Part shown: piece after piece, positions 34,242-44,880 of the stretch
Numbering within the stretch: position 1 is the stretch's first letter
Layout: each line of letters opens with the position of its first letter
DNA from: Cloeon dipterum
Taxonomy: Eukaryota > Arthropoda > Insecta > Ephemeroptera > Baetidae
Reading direction: 5' to 3'
Assembly (NCBI RefSeq): GCF_949628265.1
Contig: NC_088788.1
Span: forward strand, 16,678,001-16,742,000
Length of the DNA: 64,000 nucleotides
The notes under the pieces: model-generated
The model's input: the letters and a program-made list of their open reading frames with translations, nothing else
What the model was told of the DNA's origin: nothing
Databases searched by the model: none
Translations under genes and position numbers: made by a program

Positions 34242-35378
34242 ATGCAGTGGCGTCTCAGCACGACGTTTCGTGTTGAATTTTCTCTCGCTACAACCCGCAA
34301 GATGATTGCAGATCAGCATGGCTTGACCTGCAGGAGTTGTGGGAAGACATTTCCCACAAAATACAACTGTCGACGCCACTTTAAAGCTGTACACGAGAAG
34401 CTGAAGGATGAGGAGCGGCCTTCGAAAGCGCCTCGCAAGAGAAATCAACAAGAAACGGAGGCTTTGTTAAAACCACCACCAAGCAAAAAAGGGAAGAAAA
34501 ACTTTGAAAAGCCTCCACCGAGCAGTGCGAGGAGGAAAACTGGTACACGACTAAGCAAGGACAAGGGTGAGTTGCCTCCATTGGTCCTACGCAGGAGTAG
34601 TAGGATAAATAAGCTTTCAGCGGGGGACAAGGATCTTTCTATGCTGGTCCAGCTTTGTAAGACAACGCCAGCTGCTGCAGCCAAAAGGTGCAGAGGCAGA
34701 AAACGAAGTTCAGCAGAGGACATTCAGGAGTTCCCTGCTGAAGCACGGGTCTCCTTGTCCGGGATTCGCAAGAGGACGACAGTGCAGTCAAAAGAAGAAA
34801 CCCCTTGTCCTCCTCCTGCGTGCAAGAAAGATGAAAAGAACCCCGCTCCTCCTACAAAAGAACTTCCAAGAAGCGTTGAAAAGTGCCAGAAGAAGAATAA
34901 ATCACCAGCACCAAAAGCAGAAGCTGTCGCACCAGTGAGACGCAGTAGGCGTCTGATCAAGGCGCAACCCCATGGGCAGCTGGCATTTGCGGCAATCCAC
35001 GAGCCTGAAGTCTCACCTATCACCAAAAGACCGCATGGCGGCACCATAGAATTTTCCAACCCTTGCTTCCCGTTGTACGCAAGGTTATTTTCCGAAGAAA
35101 GAAGGGTCACGGATGTTCCCACCACACCGGTAGTGTCTGGCTGGCAGCCGCAAGTGTTTATATGCGACGATAAAGAGTGCAAATATTATAAAATCACATT
35201 TGCCTGCGCCTCGTCCTTGAGTTTGCACAAGGCCGCAATGCATGTTAGGAAGGGAGTGGAGCTCATTCCGGACAGTGCTCCAACCTTGCGTTGCAGAGGG
35301 AGTGAAACGGCGGATGAGGAGCATCTGCAGATGGATTTATTTGCAGCTTTTGGCTTAATGCCGAAGAAAGACATTTAA
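34242..35378 (+). CDS. Intronless two-finger C2H2 protein (378 aa)
   Basis: One uninterrupted frame from ATG 34242 to TAA 35378. An alternative start at Met21 (MIADQHGLTC) lies just before the first finger. Finger 1 is Cys30, Cys33, His46, His51 (C-x2-C-x12-H-x4-H). A less regular finger near the end uses Cys308, Cys313, His329 and His334. Between them lies a long, low-complexity, Lys/Arg/Pro/Ser-rich region with basic patches such as LRRSSRINKL and VRRSRRLIKA, which suggest nuclear import and DNA or chromatin contact. It is probably a nuclear DNA-binding protein; no named family is recognised. It lies on the opposite strand within the trypsin cluster and lacks introns while every neighbour has them, so it may be a retrocopy or a young gene. 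Confidence 0.75.
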   Translation: MQWRLSTTFRVEFSLATTRKMIADQHGLTCRSCGKTFPTKYNCRRHFKAVHEKLKDEERPSKAPRKRNQQETEALLKPPPSKKGKKNFEKPPPSSARRKTGTRLSKDKGELPPLVLRRSSRINKLSAGDKDLSMLVQLCKTTPAAAAKRCRGRKRSSAEDIQEFPAEARVSLSGIRKRTTVQSKEETPCPPPACKKDEKNPAPPTKELPRSVEKCQKKNKSPAPKAEAVAPVRRSRRLIKAQPHGQLAFAAIHEPEVSPITKRPHGGTIEFSNPCFPLYARLFSEERRVTDVPTTPVVSGWQPQVFICDDKECKYYKITFACASSLSLHKAAMHVRKGVELIPDSAPTLRCRGSETADEEHLQMDLFAAFGLMPKKDI

Positions 35379-36352
35379 AAAACTAGTTAAATATGTAGTT
35401 TTAAATGAATATATACAAACATATTTTAATTAAATCTAGTGTTTCTGTTCATAATTTTAGCTTCCCTTGTAATCAGTGAGATTTTTTTATCTGATCAAAA
35501 CATTTGAGAATAATATTTTGTATGCACCAGAATAGGATATTATTCGTATTCGTTTTGAAACATCATTAGATATAGCAAAGAAAAGGGGAAAGCCGAATTT
35601 TGCTATACAATTTCAATTTGCAAAAATTTACTAACGTTTTAAAAATACTGATATAAAAAAATTGATATTTATCCCTCGGTTCCCAAATCCTTGCGTTTGC
35701 AATTATCTCAATGAACAATATCGGATGAAATTTTAAAAGTAACAATATATAACGTCTGTGAGTAGAATGCTGTCTGGCATATTTTTTTTACAAATTTTTA
35801 AACTCATTTATCGTATTTATCTTTCGGCAGTAGATTAAAATCTGCTAATGGAATTGTTTTTTAACAAAGTAATAATAGATAATCTATTTCTGGCTGCTCA
35901 GGGTCGAATTGGCAAAGGGCGGTAAATTAAGTGACCCTACTATGCTCGGATAGCTCCAGTGGGCTGGGAGGCGCACCCCAGCGCTAAGTCATCGTCACTT
36001 GCTAGTTTTCGCACCTTTCAAGCGGCTTTAGGGACAAATGTCTGGCATTTCAATAAAATGCCTTCGTGCAGGGAAGTGAAAAGATGGCCACATTGGGCCC
36101 AAGCTCCTCTGCGGCCACTTGGGCCACTCATTGTCAGGCACCATGCTATCCGCTCGGCGGTGTTATTAATATTGGGAAGTGCTTAGCAGATGTTCGAGAG
36201 AAAAAATAATTAATTGACCATGAAACTAAATTCAGCTCTATTCACATATTTTTCATTTTTATAAAATTGCTACAATTTCCAGTAAAAATATTTTTAAATT
36301 TAAAAAACATTTTATTTTTCAATCTATCACATAAATCATAACTTGTGCTTTC
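35379..36352. other. Spacer between the zinc-finger gene and trypsin relic T2
   Basis: AT-rich up to about 35880, then a GC-richer stretch holding the dispersed repeat at 35997-36135. No gene is seen. Confidence 0.5.
35997..36135 (+). repeat. Dispersed repeat, copy 2 (matches 29112-29262)
   Basis: Contains ACTTGCTAG, GGGACAAATGTCTGG and TTTCAATAAAA in the same order as the copy in the fourth intron of L6. The conserved core is 36031-36060. Confidence 0.65.
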
Positions 36353-36359
36353 CTAGCTT

Positions 36360-36740
36360 ATTATTCGGACGCCTGTTTTTTGGTTAATCCAGTCACGCTT
36401 CGGTGTGGACGCCAGGGTAAGGAATGTCGTTGTAGCCGCTTCCCTAAGACACACCAACCCTCGCAGCTCTCCGACGTCATCGCTCTCGCACTCATCGATT
36501 ACGACCTGAGGCTCACCTGCGCAGTTCTGGTTTGGGACTATTCTTCCCATGAAGGAGTAGTTGTTGTTGCACTCGTCTTTTCCTACGATGAACAAAATGT
36601 TGATTTTTACCCTCGGAACACGCTGGGGATCGCCCTTGAGGTCAAATGAGACCATTGTATTGGTTTGATCCGCAAGAACTGCACCACTGTTGGAACGGCA
36701 ACGTTGAGAGCTTTCAGAATATGTGCATTTTGACATTTAA
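36360..36740 (-). pseudogene. Serine protease relic T2 (related to T3)
   Basis: Read leftward, the translation keeps trypsin last-exon landmarks: KDECNNNYSFMGRIVPNQNC (Cys168 to Cys182), then DECESDDV, then GELRGLV, and finally DWINQKTGV. The six or so residues after the active-site position (GGPLFF in T3) are missing. The frame shifts after GELRGLV: the expected YPGVHTE appears in another frame, then the original frame resumes at DWINQ. A possible trace of the Asp102 exon (ENDI) lies near 36800. The SDD at the active-site position shows that, like T3, its ancestor probably had Asp rather than Ser195. No intact exons or promoter are seen, so it is a dead copy. Confidence 0.8.
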
Positions 36741-37567
36741 CTCTTTGGAAGCCATCAGGGTGCTAAGGAAACAGCCTGCCATGCCCATAATGTCGTTTTC
36801 CATGGAAATTATTTTTGATGAATCTTGTCTTTCCATTAATTTGATGTGTGTTTATATTATAAATTAATGAATTATATACTATTTAATAATTATTTTGACT
36901 CATATAAGTAAATTAGCACACGCTGGTCTTGACTGCTTCCTACTCATGTCAATCAATAACAAGTATTGCTTAATAATGAGGAGCCGGCTGGCCACCAAAA
37001 AACATATTTTTGCCGGTGTGTGGCTGTCAAAGTTTTACAATAATTGAAGTTTGACAGTGCTAAGTAGAGTACGTAATAACCGCTTGGAACAGCATTTTTT
37101 AAAATCAGTAAAGTATTAACGAGCAGCCACTTACGTTAGTCTTATATCAAATCTAAATCGCTAAACGACATGACAATAGTCAGACTAAAAAGAAAAAAAT
37201 ACAAATCAGCAACAACACTCACAGCGATAAAGAATAATGAGTTTTAACGTGACAGCGCCTTTGTTGTTCTTGCGTGAACGTGACAAAACAATTTTTTCCT
37301 AATTAAACCTTAATCTTTCAATAATTTTAAGATTTATCTATTTTTGGGTTTAAATGACCACATTAAAACAGTCTAAACACGAGAAATTAAATACTGTTTG
37401 TTAATAAAGTTGATTTTTTCCCTAGAATCTAATAGGTTAATTATAGTATTCTGAATAAGTTTTGTACTGCGTGGAACATACTCTTAATTTGTTTGACAAA
37501 ATAAAAATGGAAATAACAAACAGTTGCTCAGATTCTGTTTAGTAAACACATTCGCACAAATTAATTT
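36741..37567. other. Spacer between T2 relic and T3
   Basis: AT-rich; apart from a possible ENDI remnant of T2 near 36800 on the minus strand, nothing is recognised. Confidence 0.45.
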
Positions 37568-38832
37568 TCAAACACCGACTGTTTGGTTGATCCAATTGCG
37601 GTAGGCGGAGACCTCGGTGTAGACACCAGGGTAGTAGATGGTGCCGCAGCCTCTGCCCCAAGACACCAACCCTCTCAGCTCGCCGTTGAAAAAGAGAGGC
37701 CCGCCGTCGTCGCCCTCGCACGCATCAATGCCTCCCATGGGCACCCCGGCGCACATCTGATTAGGGGCAATTCCTCCAGACCATTCGTAGTTTCTGTTGC
37801 ACTCTTCCTTGGATACGACAAACAAGTCTCCCTTCAAAAGGACATCAGACGCCTGCCCTCCACCACCCACCTGTTCGATGGGAAATTGATTAAATTGTTA
37901 ATTCATTTTAAATGTAAACATAAAATTAATTGTATTTTTTGTTTGACAGGGTATTCCAAAGAACATTTGATCAAATTAATTTTTAATGAGAGAATGTGAA
38001 TATTTTGGACAAAAAATAAATCGGCAAGATCAGGAAATAATGTTAGTATTGCAAGAAAATAACTCACCGCAGTGCTTCCCCATCCTGAGACGGTCATGAC
38101 TATTTCCGGCACAGATTCGGCGCCTTGGGCGGGCAACGTAACGGGCTGCGTTCCACCGGCGAATTTGAAGGGTGGGTCCACCTTCCAGATGGCAATGTCG
38201 TTCTCGTAAGTGTAAGGCTCGAACAGTTCGTGGACGATGATCTCGGTGACGTTGTGAATTGTGCCAGGAGTGGCCCATTCCTCAGTGCCGGCCACTACTT
38301 GGAAGTAGCTCGGCGGATAACCATTACTGAAAATTATGATATTTTTTGTTTATTTATGAAAACCAGTATTATTGGGCGAATTGGAAACGAGCCAGGTAAA
38401 ATATTAAGAGAAGGGGAAATCCATAAAGCGAGAAAGAGGAGAGAAAAGTCAAATAATTTACTATTCTGTGACGTGAGCTGCAGTGATGATGTAGTTCTTC
38501 GAGATGATGCTGCCACCGCAGTAGTGCAGCCCTTCATAGAACTTAATGGACACTTGCCACGGAATTTCATGCTTCTTGACCACAGTACCGCCCACGATCC
38601 TATTCCCTGACCTGGAAAGTTCCGATTTGCCTGGCAGCCTTGAAGGGCTACCTACAAGATGAGCACAGATTTTGCAGTTAATATCAGTAACAGTTTTCTA
38701 AACTATTCGATTTACATAAAAGCTTTCATAGCTAAAATATAATAAAAAAAACATATGCTATATAGGAAGAGAAAGCTTACCGAGGACGAGAACGGAGCAA
38801 GCTAGAATAATTGTGACCGTTTTGAGCAGCAT
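37568..38832 (-). CDS. Non-catalytic serine protease homologue T3 (267 aa; Ser195 to Asp)
   Basis: Four exons: 38832-38781, 38651-38462, 38326-38068 and 37870-37568, phases 1,2,0 as in T4-T6. The signal peptide is [18 protein letters not shown] and the mature end starts [17 protein letters not shown]. His57 (TAAH) and Asp102 (ENDIAIW) are kept, but the active-site motif reads [10 protein letters not shown]: the catalytic Ser195 is Asp, coded GAC. Cys58 is Val (TAAHVTE), so the Cys42-Cys58 bridge cannot form although Cys42 remains. The other two bridges are present. The frame, splice sites and TATA box are intact, so it is likely an expressed secreted pseudoprotease. Insect serine protease homologues act as binding or cofactor proteins in immunity and other pathways; the role here is unknown. 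Confidence 0.9.
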
Positions 38833-38865
38833 GATGTATGATATAAATAATCTCTCTGAGCCACT

Positions 38866-38873
38866 ATTTTATA
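38866..38873 (-). promoter_or_regulatory. TATA box of T3
   Basis: TATAAAAT on the minus strand, about 34 bases upstream of the T3 start codon. A GATAA site on the minus strand at 38884-38888 lies just above it. Confidence 0.65.
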
Positions 38874-39821
38874 CATCAAATCTTTATCGAAGTACTGCAT
38901 GACTGGCTGGACTTTAAAAAATTGCTAATCATCCGCTCAATCAACTTTCCCAATGACAACAAATTTTTGCGTTTTGTCGTGACTACGCTCTTTTGTGCCT
39001 TATTTCCTACAATACATTTGTAAAAAAAACAAGTTAAAAAGATTGATTCCCAAAATTTTCTTAAAAAAATAGACTTAAAAATTTTCAATCTCTCAGATGT
39101 ATGGAAATCAGAGCTATTTACAGAAAGGGCTGTGAAATTGAGACAGTTGTTTTTTTCTGAGCTTGTAATTATTGCGGTACCATTAAAATAGCAAAGAATC
39201 ATGCAGTTTTCAGCCATTAGAATATCACCTAAAGCTTCAAAAGAGTGTCTGAAAAATTATAAAAGTTCCATCAATTAAGAATTTCAAATTATTATTTTTT
39301 GCGTTTGGGAATTCTTCTAACGCGCTTTCATCTTTAGTAGCCCATTTTTTGATTGATGCGTTTGCATCAAAACAGTTTTTCAATTAAAAAAGTAGGATTA
39401 TATAGTTGCTATTGTTAGACTCGTTGAAATACAGTCAGACCTGTCCTCGTTTTGGTTAAAAATATTATTAAGAACAGTTTTCATTTCCATTTGGGTAAAA
39501 TTCTAGCAAATAATATACTGTTATATATTTTCGTTAATTTTCAAATAATTAACACTTCATTCCAGCATGGAAAAATCAAAGCCTTGTTCGTTTTGATGGT
39601 ATTCTGAGAAGTATTTTATAGCCAATATAAGGATGATTTTTAATAGCATTTGGAGATTTAAAAGTTTTCAATTCTTTTATACTCAAAAAGGTAGACAAAT
39701 TGCATTACGTTTTCTTTGGTACCATTTTTCAGAGGAAATAGTATCACACATGTCAAAAGCGATCAAGATGACGAAAAGAAAACACGTTAATTTCTTTACA
39801 TTTACTGATGCATATTTTTAT
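38874..39821. other. Spacer between T3 and T4
   Basis: AT-rich. The minus-strand open frame at 38876-39217 overlaps the T3 promoter, lacks homology that I recognise, and is not accepted. Confidence 0.5.
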
Positions 39822-41708
39822 TTAGACACCAGTGTTGAGGTTAATCCAATCGCGGTACGCGGAAACCTCGGTGTAGACACCAGGGAATCCGGCCCAGGCG
39901 CAGCCGTTGCCCCAGGAAACAATGCCACGCAGCTCGCCATTGCGGAAGAGGGGTCCGCCAGAGTCGCCCTGGCACGAGTCGGCGCCACCCGCGGCCTCAC
40001 CAGCGCAGATCTGGTTCGGGGGGATGCCTCCGTAGGCGGCATAGTTGCTGCTGCACTCGGTCTTGGACACGATCGGCACGTCCACCTTCAAAAGGTCGGG
40101 AGATGCGGATCCTCCATACTGAAGAAAATGTTCATGAGTGATTTTTTAAAAAACGATAAAAATGTAATGCAATATTTAATTTTCCTAAAATCAAAGAGAA
40201 AAACACAAGCAAGACAAGTGCAATTCTAATCAATTTATGTATAATTTGAAGCGTAAAGGGTGTTTGCTAATTTTTCATGGTTCGGCAAAATGGTATTGAC
40301 AAAAATTATGTTATCATGTTTTCTTCGAAAATTTTTGTACATAACTGGATTTTTTCAGAGCAGTTTTAGTTTCTTAAAACAATTAATTCCAATTTTCCTC
40401 GTTTGAAAAAAGAACTGGACACATTTGGAAAAAGGGTATACGAATTTTGGAATTAATGCTTAATTGCCACGTAATTTTTTTTCTCAATTTTCAGAGACTT
40501 TCTTTTAAATAAAATTTCATTAGAATTATTTTTTGAATTTGCAAGCCTTGGATTTATAATTTATAATTACTGTTTTAATTAAAAATCTTTCAATTTTCAG
40601 ACATAATTTTGGTGGGATATGGGTAAATTTTGATTATATTTTTCCTTTGTAATTCGGAAAACCCCAGCTCGATATTAAACCGCAAAATCTGCTAATTTTC
40701 ATAGAGAAATCGCTCCATCTCTGAATTTGTGAATATTTGTCATTTGAAATATTTTTAAACCTAATTAATAGTTAAATTGAAATGAAAAATCATTACTCTG
40801 GGAAGAACTTACTGAGGTGGTGCCCCATCCCGAGACGGTCATTCTGGATCCCGCCGTGGATTCGGTGCCCTGAGCAGGCAGCTGCACGGCATCAGTGTTG
40901 GTGTCGAACACGAAGGGAGGGTCCACTCTCCAGAGGGAAATGTCATTCTCGTTGGTGTTCGAGTTCCAGTCGGCGGTGATGATCTCAACGACGCTGTGAA
41001 TCGTGCCAGGGCTGGCTGACTGCAGGGTGCCAGCCACCACTTGGTAGTACGATGGACGATTCCTGCACAAGCATACAATGATCAAATGAAAGAGTAGAAA
41101 ATAAAAAGATGAATTCCTTCATTAAATCAACAATTTTCTGAAACCCGATAAAAATTCAAAATTCTTAGTAATTTGAAACCGATCAGATAGATATCTTCAA
41201 TTATCAGCACCGGTGATCACTTAGGATAATTATTGTTTAGTCATGTCTGCATTGAAATTGTTGTGATATGCGGGAATATGTCAATAATTTGCTTACTCAG
41301 AGCAATGGGCGGCCGTGACGATGAAATCGTTGGAGATGATGGAGCCGCCGCACATGTGGAAGCCTCCGATGTTGGTCTGGATGGACACCTGCCACGGGAT
41401 TTCACCCGCTCTGGCCGGAGAACCGCCAACAATCTTGTCGCCTGCCTTGAACAGCTTGGCGCCTTGCAGCCTGGACGTGCCAGCTGATGAAATAATTTTT
41501 TGGTTACTCAGAAAAATTTTAACCAAATTTAAGATTCAATCAGAATTGGCCCATTTTTTTAAGAATAAAAAATAGCATCAGGGTCTAACGATTTAATAAA
41601 AAATTTAAACGTTACACTACATTTCTAAAACAAATGAGTATTATTTAAGGCAATCACACCTAAGGCTAAAGTGGCACATGCCAGAACTACTACTACTTTG
41701 AACAGCAT
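39822..41708 (-). CDS. Trypsin-like serine protease T4 (260 aa)
   Basis: Four exons: 41708-41660, 41483-41297, 41062-40813 and 40118-39822, phases 1,2,0. The signal peptide is [17 protein letters not shown]. The propeptide ends FKAGDK before [16 protein letters not shown]. The triad is seen in TAAHC, ENDISLW and [10 protein letters not shown]. Asp189 and [15 protein letters not shown] predict cleavage after Lys or Arg. It should have three disulfides (42-58, 168-182, 191-220). It is closely related to T1, T5 and T6 and is transcribed in the same direction, as expected of an array grown by tandem duplication. It is probably secreted and digestive. Confidence 0.94.
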
Positions 41709-41745
41709 TTTAAATTAAAATCGCAAATCTGTACTCTATAGTCTG

Positions 41746-41754
41746 CTTTTTATG
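41746..41754 (-). promoter_or_regulatory. TATA-like box and nearby GATA sites of T4
   Basis: CATAAAAAG on the minus strand about 38 bases above the T4 start. AGATAA-type sites follow at 41793-41798 and 41857-41863. GATA factors drive many insect gut proteases, so gut expression is a reasonable inference. Confidence 0.5.
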
Positions 41755-42406
41755 GTCGAACACTATCATAAATGTCACTGAGATTAATGGATTTATCTCT
41801 TTTGAGAGGTGTGGCGAAACTACTGTAGCCTTAAATTACAAGCAGATCAAAATCAAGATAAGATTGAAGATATAAATCTGCTGATGTTATGAGAAAAACT
41901 GAAGAGGAATAATATATAATACTTCATTGAACACACCTCACATTGGAATAAAAGTTTGAAGAATTTGGTGGGATAGCTCCGCAAACATAATGAGGAAATT
42001 ATTTTAGCCTTACAAAAGCTTTGTGCTTAAAAGAAAGGGAATTTATGAAACGGCAAAAAAGAAATACACTCGCAGGAAAATTTATAATGCAAAGCTATTT
42101 TAAAAATATTTCCTTTTAAGTGATTAATAAATTACTTTGGGTAAGGAACTTTTTGAAATTCGTCGGATCGGAATGTAAAATCAAATGACCAATAATTTCA
42201 ATTAATTTTTATTAATAATAAAGAGCAAGCTACATGACAAAAATTTCAAATAATGTAGATCGAGTAAAGGTTTTCCCGGATCCCCCATATTGGCCGTAAA
42301 AAAAGCAAAGCTCCCCATCCAATAAAAAGTAGTGCTAATATCTATTCCATCCTGAGAAGTAATTTTTAGTGCAGTGCTGCGCGAGTCTTGTTCTCTGAAG
42401 TTGTCC
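41755..42406. other. Spacer between T4 and T5
   Basis: AT-rich, with the GATA-type sites noted for T4 at its left end. No gene or repeat is seen. Confidence 0.5.
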
Positions 42407-44880
42407 TTAGTTGGTGTTTAGTCGGATCCAGTCGGTGAAAGCGGAGGCTTTGGTGTAGATGCCGGGGTAGCCTGGCTGCGCGCAGCCGTTGCCCCACGAC
42501 GAGATGCCGTGCAGGGCGCCCTCGCGGAAGAGCGGGCCCCCCGAGTCTCCCGTACACGCGTCAGCGCCCCCGTCCGCGAATCCGGCGCAGATTTGACTTG
42601 GGAACACACCCCCGTATGCTTGGTACGCGGTGTCGCAATCGGACACCGGCACCACCGGCACATCCACTCTCAGCAGGTCGCTTGATTCTGACCCTCCTGT
42701 CTGTAAAAAATTAAATTATTTGATTTCGTTAGAATTTCATTTAAAAAAGATACTCTCAAAACAGTCACATTAGTAGTAACTGTGGCAAACACGCAGATTT
42801 ACAGTTACTCGAAAATATTAGAAAAATACATTTTAAACGGCTCATAAAAACAGTAAATTTTCAGAACACAAATTTTGATAGTACATTTTTGAATCCCCCG
42901 GTTGTGAAAGCCCCCTATAAAAGTTGCCAGCGGTTACTTTTGATTATAACACAGTTCCACTGCGGCTTCAGACTCAATCCTCCCGCTGTACATATTCTGC
43001 TCATAAATTGATTTCTTGTGATGTGCTGAAAACTAAAGTCAGTCCAGCCAATCGCCGTAGGATTGTCAAGAATTACTTTTTCATTTCAAAAAATTGTTTG
43101 AAGGGCTTTCGTAAATGGTTAATTGCGTTTGAAAAATATGTATAAACATTATAAAGGAGTCTAATCTACTTAAATAATTTTTAGCACTCTGCCAAATGCT
43201 GAAATTAAAATATTTTTACTTTCTTAAGAGTTGGGAATTTTAACGATGGACAATTCATTTCTGGGAATCTGATTTATTTTGGAGTATCAATAGAGCACCA
43301 AATATGCAATTTTTAGGATCTTCAGAAATTTTTAAATTGTCTAAAACCATCTTTACAATCCGAAGCTATCAAATCTATCTTTATTACCTATGAACTCGCT
43401 ACAAAAACTAAAGACCATTCACACATGTGGGGAGGGTATAAATGGTTGTTTAGAAATTTGTCCGATTAGTCTGGAAATTGTCCAAAAAATGGAACATTTC
43501 GAAAGATAATGTATCCAAAACGGATTTTATCCGGATGAAAAAAATTGTACGAAAATTGTATTTATTAATCAAAGCTTTTTCTATTTTCAATGCTAATCAG
43601 TTCATCAAATAGCAGTAAAAAAATTAAATAAATTCCTGACTTAACCGTCATAAAAATATTTAACATTAATCCCAACCTTTTATGGAGTGTTTGTGTAATT
43701 AAAAAAAATTAATTCAACTTACGGAGGTGGCGCCCCAGCCAGAGACCGTAAGGAGGGTGAAGTCTGGCGTTTCTGTGCCCTGTTCGAGCAGAGCGATCGG
43801 CGCCGTGGCGGTGCCCCAAACAAACGGCGGTGTCACCTGCCACACGGCGATGTCGTTCTCAAAGGTGTCCGCGTTCCACTCCTCGTGCTGCATGATGCTG
43901 ACGACGGTGTGCATCGTGCCTCCGCTCGACAGCCGCACGCTGCCTGACACCACTGTGTAAGCATCCGCCGGAAAACTGCCAAAATTAATATGGAAATCAT
44001 TTTGTTCCAAATTCTGAAAAGCACTATGCAGTCTTTGATTTAAAATAATAGTTCAAAGATAAAAAAGAAGCAAGATTTGATTTTTTTTTCTATTTTCGAT
44101 TTTTGTCTACACTTTTTGTGCAGAAGCGATTTTTTTGCTATGTAATAGATGCTAACATCTATCATGGGCGAAATTCAGTAGATAATTCGTCTAATTTGGC
44201 TGGACTTGAACAGCCTAACTTTTATTTTCCAAAATGTGTCATTTGCGGCTCAGTACGGCAAGAGATTACATTGTAATTAAACGTTTTTGCAATATAACTA
44301 TGTGCTAGTATGTATGCCTTTTCTTGCTGTATTTTCTTTTAATTCTTTAATTTTATGTAATGACATGCAAGAATAAACAAGTATATATTATGTATTTATA
44401 CGTTTATACCCATAATTGAAAAAAGAACCCAAAAATATGAATATATTTCACTGCACTTGAGTTTCAACCAAATTTGTATTCCAAAGCATAACTTCAAGTA
44501 GTATATCTCTGCAAGTGGTTCTGGTAATTGGACGTTGGTTTTCGAGAAATCCAGCTAACAAAATTATCAGATAAGGAGTGGATTGATTCGAGTTAAAGCC
44601 ATATTTGGAATTAACATTTAAGATAATTACTCTGAGCAGTGCGCAGCGGTGACGATCCAGTTTTCGTTTACGATGGATCCGCCGCAGGTGAGCTGGCTAA
44701 AGAGGAGAATTCCAACTTGCCAGGTGATTTCTCCCTCGGCTGCGATACTTCCATTAACGATTCTCTCAGCAGCTACCAATATTACGTTAGATGCTTTGGA
44801 ATAAAATTAAATTATGCACTACTCTAACCCAAATTGTTGCACAAGCAGCCTAGAACAATGAGCGCTACTCCTCGCAGCAT
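42407..44880 (-). CDS. Trypsin-like serine protease T5 (246 aa)
   Basis: Four exons: 44880-44829, 44772-44631, 43975-43723 and 42700-42407, phases 1,2,0. The signal peptide is [18 protein letters not shown]. The second exon is 39-48 bases shorter than in the other members, leaving a minimal propeptide AAER before [16 protein letters not shown]. The first donor (G|GTTAGA) is unusual. The triad is in TAAHC, ENDIAVW and [10 protein letters not shown]. Asp189 is kept but residue 190 is Ala rather than the Ser of T1, T4 and T6, which in trypsins tends to shift preference toward Arg. It is the most divergent active member. Its second intron carries a short dispersed repeat (44335-44384). It is probably secreted. 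Confidence 0.9.
44335..44384 (+). repeat. Short dispersed repeat, copy 2 (matches 23000-23050)
   Basis: Shares TTAATTCT, TAATTTTATGTA and TGACATGCAAGAATAAACAA with the copy upstream of L5, in the same orientation. It lies in the second intron of T5. Confidence 0.6.

Noticed and set aside
36360-36740. T2 as a functional short protease
   Set aside because: The open frame lacks the conserved block after the active-site position, shifts frame in the C-terminal part, and has no intact upstream exons.
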